Assembly (NCBI RefSeq): GCF_000002425.4
Contig: NC_037269.1
Coordinates: 2,909,810-2,973,809, forward strand
DNA length: 64,000 nucleotides
Reading direction: 5' to 3'
DNA from: Physcomitrium patens
Taxonomy: Eukaryota; Streptophyta; Bryopsida; Funariales; Funariaceae
Shown here: positions 47,779-60,939 of the stretch, piece after piece
How positions within the stretch are numbered: position 1 is the stretch's first letter
Layout: each line of letters opens with the position of its first letter
The notes under the pieces: model-generated
What the model was told of the DNA's origin: nothing
Seen by the model: the letters and a program-made list of their open reading frames with translations, nothing else
Databases searched by the model: none
Program-made: the position numbers and the translations under genes

Positions 47779-48250
47779 CTATGTTACTATCTTTTAAGAA
47801 AAATTCATCCTTCAATGCATGAAAAAATTTCTCCCATGAACCTTCAAAATTTCTTATAAGAGACTTTATTTGATTTTTCATCTTTAGTATAAAGACTAAT
47901 TCAAATAATTGAATCATCTCCCTTTTTGAAACATGCTTCAATTCTATTTTCTTTACATAATATCTTAAATATTTTGTATTATTCTCTCTTCAAATTGATT
48001 GATCTTATCCACAACCACCTATAATGCTTTGTTTACTGTATCTTCTTTGCGATCTTTAACATATTGTTGTTGCATGAATAAGAAAAAAGCCTCAAACATG
48101 CTTACAAAGTTGGGATCAAAATACATACCTTGTCTTCCATTAATTCTCCCACTTGTAGGTCCAATAAAAGCACCCATAGTTCCTCTTTCAATTCTCTTTC
48201 TTTCCTTCTCTATAATTCAAATAATCCAAAAAAACCAAATACCTTCGACC
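47779..48250 (-). pseudogene. H' gag, N-terminal part
   Basis: Minus strand: GAFIGPTSGRINGRQGMYFD, NFVSMFEAFFLFMQQQ, NKAL*VVVDKINQFE. Matches H gag at 51,260-51,660. Confidence 0.75.
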
Positions 48251-48292
48251 TTAAGCCTTTTATGTTGGATTTACCAAATATGTCATATTACG

Positions 48293-49663
48293 TGAAGTCT
48301 TGCTTGAAAATGCACCACGCACCTAGCTATGGAAGGTAGAATGGAAATTGCAAAAAAAAATTCTAATTCTAATAGAATATTAAATAAACTCTAATTAAAT
48401 CTTAATAATCTTAAAAAAGCTTTAATCATATTCAAAAGAAAGCTTAAAAAAATTACAAAAGAAACAATAAAAAATCTTAAAAGAATTGAAAAAAAAAATC
48501 CATAAAATACTTTAAAAGAATCTTTAAGAAGTCCTAAATAATATTAAAATAATTAAAAATATATCTTAAATAAATCTCAACCAAGTTCTAATTTAACTCT
48601 AATTGAAATCATAATAGATTTCAATCAAATTCTAAACAAATCTTAAATCCTAAACCAAATCCTAGATCAAATCCTAGATCCTAAATCAAATCTTAAATCA
48701 AATCCTAGAAAAATCCTAAATTCTAAATCAAATCCTAAATTAAAGCCTAGATAAATCCTAAATCCTAAATAAAATCCTAAATCGAATCCTAAAACAAACC
48801 TTAGATGCTAAATCAAATCTTAATACTACTTAATCTAATCCTAGTGTAATTTAGAACCTCAATATCTATCAATTGAACCATTGATCTTGCTTATAAATTT
48901 ACACACCTTTCAACAACTAAGTTGGCAATAAGCACAAAAAATTTGAAGATAATTGTACTTATCAAATAGAAGAAAAATCCTAGATTCCACTAGGGTATTG
49001 GCTAGCCTCATACTCTAATCTAAATATTGAACTTCCAATACCAATATTTCCTTATTAAACCATTTAATTGTTTTCAAATTTTACAAGTATATAGAAAATC
49101 AAGTCTATTACTTTTGAACACAAATTTTATCTCAATCCAATTAATAGATTGCTAAAGATCTTAGAAATCCTAACAGCCTTTTATTGTCTAATTTTTGAGA
49201 CCTCAACCTACTTGAAATTCAATACTCTTTAATTCAACCGTTTGATTAAGCTCAAACTTACAACATATACTTCAAACAACTATTCTCATAAGTTCTCAAA
49301 TTTTGAACTATAAATCTATTATAAAATTTACAAAATTCTACAAAACATAATATCTTTTTTATTTTACAAATTCCAAATTCACCTAAAATAATTATGACTT
49401 TGCAAAGCTCTTACAAAATCATTACATACTCAATTCCTTAAAAATTAATGCTTAAAAAAACCTTATCAAGTCTAATTTCAAATCCTATTCTTTAATTTAT
49501 AAAAGAATCCCTAAGTTGCCATAGGTGCTTGGTTTTGAGCCTCAGGGTCTAATTTCGACCCACATTGATAACCGGCCCTCTTTGGATATCAAATTTTACT
49601 CTTTTGAGTTAATTTTTGTTCCAATCAACTCCTTAGGTTTTTCTACATTGTTATATTGTAACA
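48293..49663 (-). repeat. H' 5' LTR
   Basis: Minus-strand start TGTTACAATATAAC (49,663), other end near TCTTGCTTGAAAATGC (48,293). The shared CCTTCCATAGCTAGGTGC motif lies close to its 3' end. A degenerate tandem array of AAATCCTA-type units fills 48,610-48,830. Confidence 0.7.
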
Positions 49664-49689
49664 CAATTAATAGGTGAAAGAGTATAGAA

Positions 49690-50645
49690 ATTATTATAAT
49701 ATAAGAGATCTTAATTCAAAATATTAGAGCAAATTATCTTAGAAATATAGCTAATAGTCAAAGGGATAGTAAAACTAAAAAGTACCAATATTGCCTTTTA
49801 CAAAATGGCCTTCTATTTACTTTATTGGACCATAAATAAGGCAAAATAAAATAGATTATGAAAATAAATAATATGAATATTTATAAGAAGAAATTAAGAA
49901 TTGATTTTAATAAAAAATAACTCAAAAGGATAAAAATTAATACCCGAGGAGTGCCGATTATCAACCTAGATCAAAATCAAATTCCAAGGTACAAAACTAA
50001 GTCCAAACAATAATTCAAGTTGTTTTTTGCAGATCAAAGAGTGGAATTTGATAGCAGATTGGATAAGATTTCTATGAGTGGTTTTTGTGTGATTTGGATT
50101 TGTAATGACTTTGTAAGAGCTTTACAAAATCAAGTTTGCTTTTGATTGACTTGGATTTTGTGAAATAAAGTAGGATTGACGTTTTAGATGTTTTTAAGAG
50201 TTTTGTAATAAATCTACAAGTAAAATTTTGTGAATTGATGGTTATAGTTGTTTTTAATATGTGTTGTGAATTTTAGCTAGATCTAATAGTTGAATTGAGG
50301 ATTATTGAGGTTTAAGTGAGTCAAGGTCTCAAAAAGTAGAATTTTAGGTCTAGTAAGGATTTTAAGATTTCTTATAATTTACTAATTGGATTGGAGTGGA
50401 AGTTATGTATTTGAATAGTAGACTTGTTTTTCTTTGTATGTAAAATTTTTGAGATTGATTGAATGCTTTGATAAGAAGAAATTGATACTAGAAATTTTAC
50501 ATTTAGATTAGGGAAGAAGGCTGACCCACATTTGAATACATTTTTGTGATTATCTTCTATTTGAAGTTAAGAATATTATCTTATTCCTCAAAAATTTTGA
50601 ACTCAATACAATAATTGGATTGAAAGAAATTAAATACAAGAGTTC
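49690..50645 (+). repeat. H 5' LTR (approximate)
   Basis: Reverse-complement similarity to the H' LTR, for example TTGAGGTTTAAGTGAGTCAAGG-type sequence near 50,307 and GGGAAGAAGGCTGACCCACA near 50,512. The start is uncertain; the end lies before the minisatellite. Confidence 0.55.
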
Positions 50646-50660
50646 TGTAAATTTGAAGGA

Positions 50661-51220
50661 TATTAGTTATTCCTATTAGATATTGGTTTTTGCTACTAGA
50701 TATTGGATTTTATTACTGGATATTAGTCATTACTATTAGATATTGGTTTTTGCTACTAGATATTGGATTTTATTACTGGATATTAGTCATTACTATTAGA
50801 TATTGGTTATTATTATTGGATATTAGTTATTGCTACTAGATATTGATCATTGCTACTAGATATTGGTTGTTGCTACTGGATATTGATTATTGCTATTGGA
50901 TATTAATTATTCCTACTGGATATTGGTTATTAGTATTGGATATTGGTTATTGCTACTGGATATTGATTATTGCTACTAGATATTGGTCATTGCTATTGGA
51001 TATTGGTTATTGCTACTAGATATTGGTCATTGCTATTGGATATTGATTATTGCTACTAGATATTAGTTATTACTACTAGATATTGATTATTATTATTAGA
51101 TATTAGTTATTACTACTGGATATTAATTATTGCTATTGAATATTGGTTGTTGCTACTAGATATTAATTATTGCTACTCGATATTGATTATTGCTACTGGA
51201 TATTGGTTATTGCTATTATT
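50661..51220. repeat. 20-bp minisatellite, 28 units
   Basis: Consensus TATTGGTTATTGCTACTRGA, 28 consecutive units with no indel, differing only by substitutions. Three-unit blocks at 50,701-50,760 and 50,761-50,820 are nearly the same, hinting at higher-order duplication. It lies in the leader between LTR and gag of H; H' has no such array at the matching place. Confidence 0.97.
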
Positions 51221-51251
51221 ATTTGAATTATGAAGAAGGAAGGCAAGAAAG

Positions 51252-52300
51252 TTGAAAGAAGAGCTATGGATGGTGCATCAATTGGAGCTACAAGTGGTGG
51301 AATTAGTAGAAGATAAGGTATGTATTTTGATCCTAACTCTTCAAGCATGTTTGAGGCTTTTGCCTTATTCCTATAATAGCAACAGTTTAAAGATTACAAA
51401 GAAGGTATGGCAAACAAAGCATTGCAAGTGGTTGTGGATAAGATTGATCAATTTGAAGGAAAAGATATTATAAAATATTTAAGGTGTTATATAAAGAAAA
51501 TAGAATTGAAGCATATTTCAGAAAGAAAGATGGTTCAATTATTTGAATTAGCCTCTACACTAGAGATAAGAAATCAAGTAAAGTCTCTTATAGGACATTT
51601 TGGAGGTTCATGGGAGAAATTTTTTCAAACATTGAAGGATGAGTTTTTCTTAGAAGATAGTGACAAAGTTACAAAAAAGTCTTTTTTTTTAATGGCTTAA
51701 AAGGCCAAAGAAAGAACTTTTAGAAAAAAAATTATTAAAGAAGTTTGAAAAGAAATATTCTTCTTTATCAAAGAAAGAAAAATAATTTTTGGTTCTAAAT
51801 AAGATGGAGCTCTTTCTTCAAGGACCTGATGGAGAGTTACAAGAAAAGTTAGAAATCTTGCTTGAAGTTAAAGAAGAAGATAAAGGATTGAAAAAAAATT
51901 AGAAAGAAGTAGAGGAAGCAGTAGGATTGTTGTCTAAAAGAAAAAGAAGAAAAGATAGGATGGATATTCAAAGACCATTATAAGCGTCTAAGATAAAAGT
52001 GTCTATTATCTATCTAACATCTTTGATTCAATCTTCAATGACTATATCAAAGAAAGAAGAAATGGGCATCAATGAAATCGTACATGGGATGAGAGTTTTG
52101 GAAATAAAATTTGTAAAACTTGAAGAGAAGGATCAATCATCAAGAGTATCAACAAAATAAAGACTAGGGCCAATGGAAGGTGTAGTACATAGGTGCATGT
52201 GGTGTGATAGCATAGATCATTCAAGGAGGGAATATGAAGATTTTATAGAGGTAATACATAAAAGAGTTGTTTTTTTTAACGATGGTATGATACACTTTAA
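51252..52300 (+). pseudogene. H gag
   Basis: Includes MANKALQVVVDKIDQFEGKD, IIKYLRCYIKKIELKHISER, SLIGHFGGSWEKFFQTLKDE and EDSDKVTKKSF. Later there is a zinc-knuckle-like RCMWCDSIDHSRREY near 52,190 (last Cys to Tyr). Several stops and at least one frame change. Confidence 0.85.
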
Positions 52301-53099
52301 AGAAAATGAAGAAAAATTGGAATTTTTTTGATAAACGAGAAATAAAGATGTCTATTGGAGAAACTTTTAAAGTATATACAATCTCAAGCAATGAAGCATC
52401 AACATTTTGGGTGGGGGCAAATCCAAGAAAATATTTAAGTATAAATCTTGAATATCAAAGAGAATCTAATTCTTTGTGGACAAGTGCAATGAGTTATGCT
52501 GAAAGGAAAAAAATTACTAGAGATGATTTAAAACATATTGATAATAACATTTGATAAATTATTAGGTGGAATGATCTACTAAATAGAATATCTATGCATG
52601 CTCATATTGCAAGGAGTCAACATGAAGCATTAATAGAAGAAAAACAAAAGAGAGATGAAAATAATGAAAGGCCTTCAAAAAAAACTATAAGGAGAGAAAA
52701 AATATGACAATAAAAGAATCCTATACATGAAGAGACAACAAAGAATATTTCCACAAAAGAAAGGGAAATTGAAAAAGAAAAAGTAAAGGCTCCTACTTAT
52801 AAATTACAATCAGATATTGAAGTTGCTACATATTTGAAGAAGGTATTAGAGGAGTGAATTTTAAGTAAAAAGATTGAATTTATTATTGGTGAAATTCTAG
52901 GAATTACAAAGCGTGAGTTTGATGAAGTTATTATTGATACAATAAAGAGAAAATAACAATCTATAGGAGACTCAATGACATCAAATACACAAAGAACAAG
53001 AGCAATGGAAAGTAATAAAGATGAAAAAGATGAAATAAAAAAAATTTGGGGATGTCTTGCAACTAAGATTTGTAGAAAAGAAAGATGTCATTCAAGCTT

Positions 53100-53687
53100 T
53101 TAGCCATTATTCTAGAAATTATTGGACAAGGGCTATTGCAAAAACTTTGATAAAATTGAGAAATTTAGAAGAACCAGTTGTAGCATTGATTGATTATGGT
53201 TCTGAAATCAATCTGATGTGAAAAGAATTATATAATAAGGAAAAATGGTCTATTGATATTGAATATGGGTGGATGATAAGAGTAGCAAATAATTCAAATG
53301 GAGATTTGTATGGAGCATGTCTAAATATCAAGATGATGATACAAGATGTTATTCATAAAGAAATTTTTTTTGTGCAAGACATGTTTATATATGCTATTAT
53401 ATTGAAACAACCATATATTATTGCTACATGAATGGAAATAAAGGTAATGGATGATGGTTCAACCAATATAAGAATAAGAAGCCAAGATGGAATGAAAGCA
53501 GTTCAATTTTTAATTATTTGCGTTAATTATGAGAGAAATCATGATAGTTAAGAGAAAAGCCATTATCAAATGAGAAATTTGAAGACCTTGAGGATTTTTA
53601 CCATAGATAGTTATAAAATGGGGTTGCAATGGATTAGAGAAAGAAATATTCTTGCTTAATTTAGATGAAGAAATATTATATGCTAGT
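53100..53687 (+). pseudogene. H aspartic protease region
   Basis: NLEEPVVALIDYGSEINLM (DYG for DSG), KEKWSIDIEYGWMIRVANNS, FFVQDMFIYAIILKQPYIIA, then NLDEEILYAS, where a family H LTR is inserted. Stops TGA at several Trp/Arg codons. Confidence 0.8.
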
Positions 53688-54992
53688 GTCATGTTGTGAT
53701 ACGATTATATGATGAAAATCTGACTAAAAATGATTTTTTAATTAATATTCTATTATATTAGTTCAAAAAGAATTCAAAATATTTTAATAAGGCTTTTATG
53801 AAAGTCTCTTAGCTTATTTTCTTGTCTTAATAGCAAGTAGATAAAAGTTAGTTAATACTTTTACCTTCTATGATATAGAAACTCTTTTACTACCTTAGAA
53901 AGGCCATAAATTAATAGAATCATGAAAAAAGAGGTAAATGGTTGATATGGTTGATACTAGGATCAAGTTGAGGGTAGGATTGGACAAAAAAATTCTTAAG
54001 ATATGTTAGATTGATATTTGGAGGTCAACTCTTTGTGAGACAGGACAAAATCAGACCTCTAATTACTAAAACGACCTTATAGGGCAAGTTAAGGAAGGCA
54101 TTTGAAGATTGAAGATTAGGATTTGAGAGCTATCTTTAAGTTTGTTCTAGAGTCATAAGGATTGTTTTTGTATGGTTTTTGGAGACTTGGCAATCGTTGT
54201 TTAAAATCAAGATTTGTATTGGTGATTTGGTTTTATATAATATAACTAGGGCTAGTAATTTTGGCTAGTTCATGCAATTGGTATAACATTTATAGTTCAA
54301 AATTTGAAACTATTTAGATTATTGATGTGCTAAGTATATACAAAATTTTGTAATAATCTAATAGTGTTGTTTAGAGATATCTGGTTTTTAGCACAAGAAG
54401 GTTTTGGAAGTTGGTAGTTTGGGATTGAGTAGGATTTTTATAATATCTGGAGATCTACTAGTTGGATCAAGGTGAAATTTGGCATGGCATTGAAGGACTT
54501 GAAGATCAAGCTGCACACTAATTTTGAATCAAAGTTAATAGTTGGAGAAAGAGAAATCATTGCTAGGATTTTTGCTTTACTTTTTAAGTTGGTAGTTTAA
54601 TAACATCAGTGTAATTTTTGGAGGTTCTCTCACAATCTATAAGTTGGATTAGGCTAAAAATTCTTGAGCATATAGAAGACTTATACTGACAATTTTACGC
54701 AAAATTTTACATCAAGTAGATAATCAATTTAGAAGTTACAGCTTGTTAAAGCTCACTAATTAAAATTGGAGCTTAAAGAAAAATCTTAATTGATTAAATA
54801 TGAAAGTAACAAGGTAATTGAAATTTATGTATGATTGAGGATACTAAAAAGAGTGTTTTTTTGGTATTTTTGAATTGGTATTTGAATTATATTCTTCTTA
54901 CATGGATGAAATCTATTAGGATTTTTTGGATGTTTGTAAAACACAACCTCACCTTCCACAGCTAGGTGCCGAATGCATTCTCAAGGAAGACA
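53688..54992 (+). mobile_element. Solo LTR, family H type, inside H pol
   Basis: Starts TGTCATGTTGTGATACG and ends near GCATTCTCAAGGAAGACA, with the shared CCTTCCACAGCTAGGTGCC motif. It separates protease from RT of H. No clear target duplication. Confidence 0.7.
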
Positions 54993-55079
54993 ATATATAA
55001 TATAACACCAGACTTATCAGGATGACATAAGATTGTATATTGACTTTTAAGACTATTAACAACATGAAAAAGATGGACA

Positions 55080-56453
55080 GACGTTATATTAAAAATATTG
55101 AGTGAAACTTAAAAGAAAATAGAAAATTGATTGAAAATGAATTTATTTTAAGAACATATAAAGAAGTAGGTTTTATAGATATTATGGAAGAATTAAATTA
55201 TTTATTATAATGTAGATTATAAGTAAAAAATAGAATTATTAATATATATTCTAAAGAATTTTATGATGAAATTCAAGGATTTATAGAAATTTTAAGTCAC
55301 CAAGAAATATATGTTGAAACTAAGTATAAATCAGTAGCAAGAAAGGTCAAACCAGTGACTTTGCCACTCCCATTAGATTGTAAAGAATAGATAAGTGGAA
55401 CATCTATACAACCAAATTTAAGAGATCCAAGGAAGATAAGGCATAAATTTATGGATGTTACATTAGATGGATTAAATATTGGATGCAATGGATTTTTGAC
55501 AAAATATGAAGAAAAATATTTTAGAGATATGCTTTCATGTCATGGAAAGGCGTTTACATTTGAAGCACATGAAATTGGGTGTATTGATCTAAGTATTGTA
55601 GCACCTATGGTTATTTTTACTATTCCTTATGGACCATGGAATTTGTGACTAATTCTAGTACCAAGAGCACATTTATCTAAGTTATTAGATTTATTCAATG
55701 AAAAAATTATAATGAGAATTTTGGAACCATCTATGGCATCTTATTCTAATCAATGGTTTATAGTGTCAAAGAAAAATGGAACGATGAGATTTATATAAGA
55801 TATACAATCCATAAATAAAGTGACTATTAAAAATATGGGTTCAAGTCTAATTAAGGATGAATTTGTAGAAGCATTTGCTGGAAGAACTATCTACTCAATG
55901 GATAATCTTTATTTAGTTTATATTCTATTTAAATTGGTAATACAAAGTAGGGATTTGACAACTATGAAGACACCATTAAGATTGGTTAGAATGTGTATAT
56001 TACTATAAGAGGTTACAAATTCTCTGGCACATATGATGAATAGAATGTATAAGGTGTTAAGAGATTTTATTCCAAGAATAATAATGCCTTTCTTAGATGA
56101 TGTATCAATTAAGGAATGTGAAGAGGAAAGAAAAGATGAAACTTTGGATTCAAAGGGATGTAGGAAGTTTGTGGCAAATCATATTGAAGATTGTGAGAAG
56201 ATTTTGAAAAATTTAGAAGAAGTTTATTTAAACTTTTATGCAAAATCAATATTTGGAGTAAAAGAAGTTTTAGTAGTAGGCCACATGTGTGGGTCATATA
56301 GACGCAAGAAAAGTATAGCAAAGATTGATATTATTAAAAAGGTGAAAGAATGTATAAATACAATGGAAATTAGAAGATTTTTAGGAGCATGTATTTTCTA
56401 TCATATATGGATACCTCACTTTGCATATATAGTAGATCTATTGTATGAATTAT
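55080..56453 (+). pseudogene. H reverse transcriptase
   Basis: KLIENEFILRTYKEVGFIDI, LDGLNIGCNGFLTKYEEKYF, HEIGCIDLSIVAPMVIF, YSNQWFIVSKKNGTMRFI, VTNSLAHMMNRMYKVLRDFI and MPFLDDVSIKECEEERKDET, ending RRFLGACIFYHIWIPHFAYI and LYELL. It breaks at the C1 insertion and resumes at 62,507 as KKNQKFQW. Confidence 0.9.
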
Positions 56454-57214
56454 TATAGAATAGATATTAATTCATTTCTGAAAGATATTGATAAAATATA
56501 TTAATAGTCCATATAATAGGAAATTCAGGAGGACGGATGAGTGATTTAATTCTTAAAAGCGATTAATTACAGAATTACGGTTAGAATCTAGAGAATCAGG
56601 GAAAAGTATATAGGAGTTGTAAAAATTAATTAGGGTGCCATCACTGTGATAGTGTGAGCCGGGGTAAGCTTGGTGCTACCTCTTTTCTTTTGTTTGTTAT
56701 TTTCTTTGAATAAGAGGATTGAGAGTTTTTGAATATTGTAAAGTGAATTATAGAATGGAAATGTGATTAGTATTAATTGAGAAGAAGAAAGATTAAATGC
56801 TGAAATCTGATTGTAATTCAGCAGAGAGAATGAGTCTGTATTTGTGTGAAACACCGTAATGTGAATGGTAGTTCTGTGTGAAGAATTTTAGTGATTGGAA
56901 TGAGGATAATTGTGTGCTGAAAGCTGTGAAGGCGCAATATTACAGTTGGAGATTATGAGGGTGAATATATTGGTAGAAATAGCAGTTATTGGTATGATTG
57001 AATTGTTGTAAGGATGAGACCGATAAGGTGAAGGAGGAGATTATAGTTTTCTTGTGTGTTAATATTAAAAATAGAGACGATACATTTAGGATGTAATTGA
57101 TTGTGTGACCCTAATGTGAATGCTTAAGCAACTAGTCATTCCTCGCGTTCGAATCTCCCTATACGTGTTTATTTTCATTAGATTAATTTGCAATAAGTAA
57201 AATGAGCAATCGCA
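56454..57214 (+). repeat. C1 5' LTR
   Basis: TATAGAATAG...AATCGCA; the 3' copy reads TGTAGAATAG...AATCATA, so each shows decay of TG...CA ends. Confidence 0.93.
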
Positions 57215-57217
57215 TTT

Positions 57218-57235
57218 TGGCACTGCTACCGAAGA
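57218..57235 (+). promoter_or_regulatory. C1 primer-binding site for tRNA-Asp (decayed)
   Basis: TGGCACTGCTACCGAAGA begins 3 nt after the LTR. It matches TGGCGCCGTTGCCGGGGA, the tRNA-Asp primer site of several plant gypsy elements, at 12 of 18 positions. All differences are transitions. Confidence 0.7.
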
Positions 57236-57555
57236 GTGATAATAGCTTTGAGTGTTAGGAATTAATTACCAAATGTGTGAGAAAATTAGCAATGGAAGAT
57301 GATTTCAGTAGTGTTTGAAGCAAGATTATAGTTAATAAGAATGAGAGTATTGCATCAAGGAAAATAAATCAGTTGAGAGAAAGACAGGGAAGAGCACAAG
57401 GAAGGAACTTGCTTAGAGAGGAGTAAGAACGTAATTTTAAAAGGAAGCATCAACAGAATTGGATTAAACCATGGTTACAAGCTTGTCGGTGCATCCGAAC
57501 ATATTAGAAATCGGATAGACTGTTAATTCTGCAGTCGTATGTACCATTAGAATAA

Positions 57556-59560
57556 TTGCCAAGAACACTCGTGGGAAATTTTGTTAACATTCTAGTGGAA
57601 ATCTTGAGGTCATTAACTGAAAGAGAAGGAGGCGTAGAAGAATTTGGTACTCCATTGGGTATTTTTTTAGTAAAGGGTACCGCTGAAACGAGCAATAGTA
57701 GCTCTTCAGATTGGCACAAATTGGTCGCCAATAAAGATAACTATATTGTATTTCAAAATCCAACGTTTTCACCTATAATTCAATCAATAAAATTAATTGC
57801 GGAAAATAACAGTAAATCGAGGAGCACTGAGAGCTCGAAAATTAAAATAAGAAAAAGTAGAGATTATTTTAAAATGGAGTTTAGTGGAAGAAGAAATTCA
57901 ATGGCATCAAGAGGACTAGCTATTTCGATTGCCGTACAAATGGATGCAGTAGGTGATCGTACAACTAGTGTCGCACCACTACCTACTTTTCAGGAATTCC
58001 CAAGTACAGATCTCGATCAACATTTGTCTCAGTTTCTTACAGCATGTGTAGCTAATAATGGCAGAACTGAAGATATTTGGTTGTGATGGCTGCCAGCGAC
58101 CTTAAAAGACATGGCATTTGAATGGTACAACCGCCAACTAGTGGGTCAATTTCCAAATTGAGAAACATTGAAGAATGTATTTTTATCTCATTTTCGGCTA
58201 ATTGGTTTTGAGGACTGCCTTCGAGAGAGATTAATGAATAGCAAAATGATTCTAGGAGAGGCGGTGGAATCGTACTATAGTTGAGTGGCTAATATACTAA
58301 GTAAGTGGCCGAATCACCAAATGCTGGAGGTATTTATCTTATCCATATTAATCAATGGTTCATACCCACCACAGCTAAAAATATTTGTAAAGGAAGCTCA
58401 AACCGTTACGATGGCTGCGTCCCTTAATAGAGCCAAGGTTTAGGAGGAATGCCATTATGATTAGTTTTTAATTGCGAAAGCCACAATGATTCCAGTTCAA
58501 GGTAGATATCAAAATCCGACTTGAAACGAATCAGTGGATAGTTATCCATGGATGTTAGAAACAGGGGCCAATTCTAATACCAATATTCAGGGGCCAATTA
58601 ATGTCACCCCATTGTAAGCTATACCATCGAATGTGACAACAATGTATGCTCCATATTTTTTGTATCAACAACAAGCATTAATTATGGCAGAGATACCAAT
58701 AATGCCAACGCTAAAAGATTCCAATGAAATCTTGTTATTGAATTTGACAAAGAAAATGGAAGAAATGGCTGTCAATATTATCAAAAATAAGGAAAAGAGG
58801 CAAAAGCTTACCAATACTAAGACCAATTTATGGTGCAGTAATTGTAAGGGCCATGGTCATTCTGTAACAGAATGCCCCTCACACTAACAAATAATGGGTC
58901 AATGTACATTTTGCGGAGGAAAGCACCTAACAGTAAATTATTGGAATTGGCAAAGACAACAACAACAATTTAGTAATCAGACCATGATCCCACCAACCCA
59001 ATGAGACGTCAATCAAGTATAAACGGAAAATACGTTTGGATGGAATGGAAATCGATTTAATCGATAGAATTGAGCATTCAACAAATTTTAAAGTTCCAAT
59101 TTTAATTAGGGCTCTGCATCGAACTCCTAGAACTACAGTAAGAAGCAGCAAAGGTATCAATAATATGCTCCATCGAAGTCATCAAATCAAGTTTCCTCAA
59201 TACCAACGGGACAACTAGGATCATTTTCTAACTCTACATGGAATAAGCCTAGTAGGTATATATCGGTGGAGACACCCAATATGCCTGATGGGGGTGCAAG
59301 AAGACTACTTCGTTGTTTCCGTTGTAGACAGATTGGTCATTATGCTAATAAATGTCTCAATCCCAGAGCCAGTGATGATTATGCACCAGTTTGTGGGAAT
59401 TGTAAGCAGTCAGGGTATACGTATCAGCAATGTAATGCTTCGTTTAATTTCAATAATCGAGATCAGCAGATCCAAAGCCAAAGAAAAATTGAGATAAATC
59501 GAGGTCCTCAAGATTCTTTGGTAAATCGGATGGAATGTGTCTAAGCCATTCTTACCTGGA
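57556..59560 (+). pseudogene. C1 gag with four CCHC zinc knuckles
   Basis: The capsid part includes FQEFPSTDLDQHLSQFLTAC, WLPATLKDMAFEWYNRQL, FLSHFRLIGFEDCLRERLMN and NGSYPPQLKIFVKEAQ, broken by stops from Trp or Arg codons. After a linker come four knuckles in one frame: CSNCKGHGHSVTEC (58,837 region), CTFCGGKHLTVNYW (last Cys to Tyr), CFRCRQIGHYANKC (59,310) and CGNCKQSGYTYQQC (His to Tyr). The true start codon is unclear; there is an in-frame Met near 57,876. Confidence 0.8.
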
Positions 59561-60939
59561 GTCAGCAAAAGGAAAAAGGACCAATTCAACATTTAGGTAA
59601 TCTCGATGTGAAAGACCAATTTGACCCAATTAGGGGACCATCCAATCCAGGTCCTATTACGGGCTTCGTATCCAGTATGAGACCTAACTCGATGGCACAA
59701 TCCAATGAGGTCCCAATTATAGAGGTTTTGGTTCTGTTTCAAGCAATTCCGATCTCTATGCAGTTTCGAGAAACGTCCTATCCGTTGAAAGATCCTCTCG
59801 AGGGTGGGAATTCCAAGGAAGCTCTAGCTCCTGTTCCAAGTCTAAGGCGGAAGAATATCTTACCTCACGAAGTTAAACTCAAACCAATGAAAAGAAAGAG
59901 GGCATTGGGAATTATCCTAAATATGGAACCCTATGATATTTTGAAGGATTTGGATGCTATTTGACCTTCTATTTATATGAAGTAACTTCTAGCTGTCGCA
60001 CCAGAGTACCGTTCTACATTAAATTCATCGTTAAAATGACATAGGCACTGTAATAAAGAAGTTTGTGAAGTCAATTTCAACCCTGATCCAGGTGCACCAA
60101 CCGTTGATGTTTCGATTAACTGTATTAAGATCTTGGGTGTTGAGGTGGATGGTGGTTCCAGCGTCAATGAATGCTAATACGATGGATGCTTTAGATTTTG
60201 AATACTTAGTATCCACGACATTGGTATTACGGATGACAAATCATAGCCGAGTTAAACCAATGGATATCTTATGAAGTGTTCAAACTATGATTGCTAGTAT
60301 TGCATATGAAATCGACTGTATTGTCTTTCAATTACAATAGTTGACTTTATCGTATCCAATTTTATTAGGACGACCCTGGCTTTATCAAACAAAGGCCAAG
60401 AACAATTGGAGTCGGGGTACTTTGACAATTGGCAAGGGCAACGACAAAATGGTGTTACAAATGTACCCAATATACTATCACGGGGAGTCTCAATTGCCAC
60501 CATCTGAATTAACATCAGACGATGAGCTTAGCTCCGATGACGATGCAGTAGCACCAAATACGGAGGCACCCATGGAGGTAGCACTATACCATGGAGTGGT
60601 GTACCAATGTGGAGGTCCGAGGCAGTACTTGATATACTCGACGGACACGGAAAACTCGAGTTATGTTAGATGACCAAGTATGATGTGTACCATGTTAGTG
60701 CCCTGGACACAAGATTTAGTACTTCGTACATGTCGAACTTACCGACTGACTTTAAACCAGTGCGGAGTTGAAACAGAATATTGCCATTGCACCTTTATGT
60801 CAAACTATCAACTTGGCGACCACAGCAGAACCTCGGACAATTAAGATCTACAAAGGAATTAAGGAATAAGAATTGACCTGCTGGACCAAATTTTTTTAGT
60901 ATCATAAATCTGCTTTTTCTTAGACTTATGATGATTTAA
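59561..60939 (+). pseudogene. C1 linker and protease region
   Basis: An open stretch at 59,608-59,964 (VLVLFQAIPISMQF and a basic end) is followed by a retropepsin-like part: PGAPTVDVSIN and GVEVDGGSSVNE near 60,090-60,170, with a frame change afterwards, and LLGRPWLYQ near 60,360. Decayed. Confidence 0.6.

Larger units (their letters stand above)
33305..49663 (-). mobile_element. H': minus-strand gypsy element split by later insertions
   Basis: The pieces, read leftward, reassemble in order: LTR 49,663-48,293; gag 48,250-47,779 and 46,514-45,500; protease 45,243-44,587; RT 44,420-43,650; RNase H 41,579-41,366 and 33,698-33,305. The gaps are a family D solo LTR (46,515-47,778), a second family D LTR (41,580-43,649) and E3 (33,699-41,360). 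The matching parts of sister element H (51.2-64 kb) show that the breaks are insertions. The 3' end (integrase, 3' LTR) is lost at 33,305. Confidence 0.85.

Noticed and set aside
50661-51220. Regular repeats resembling a CRISPR array
   Set aside because: Units are contiguous 20-mers without spacers, in a plant nuclear retrotransposon leader.
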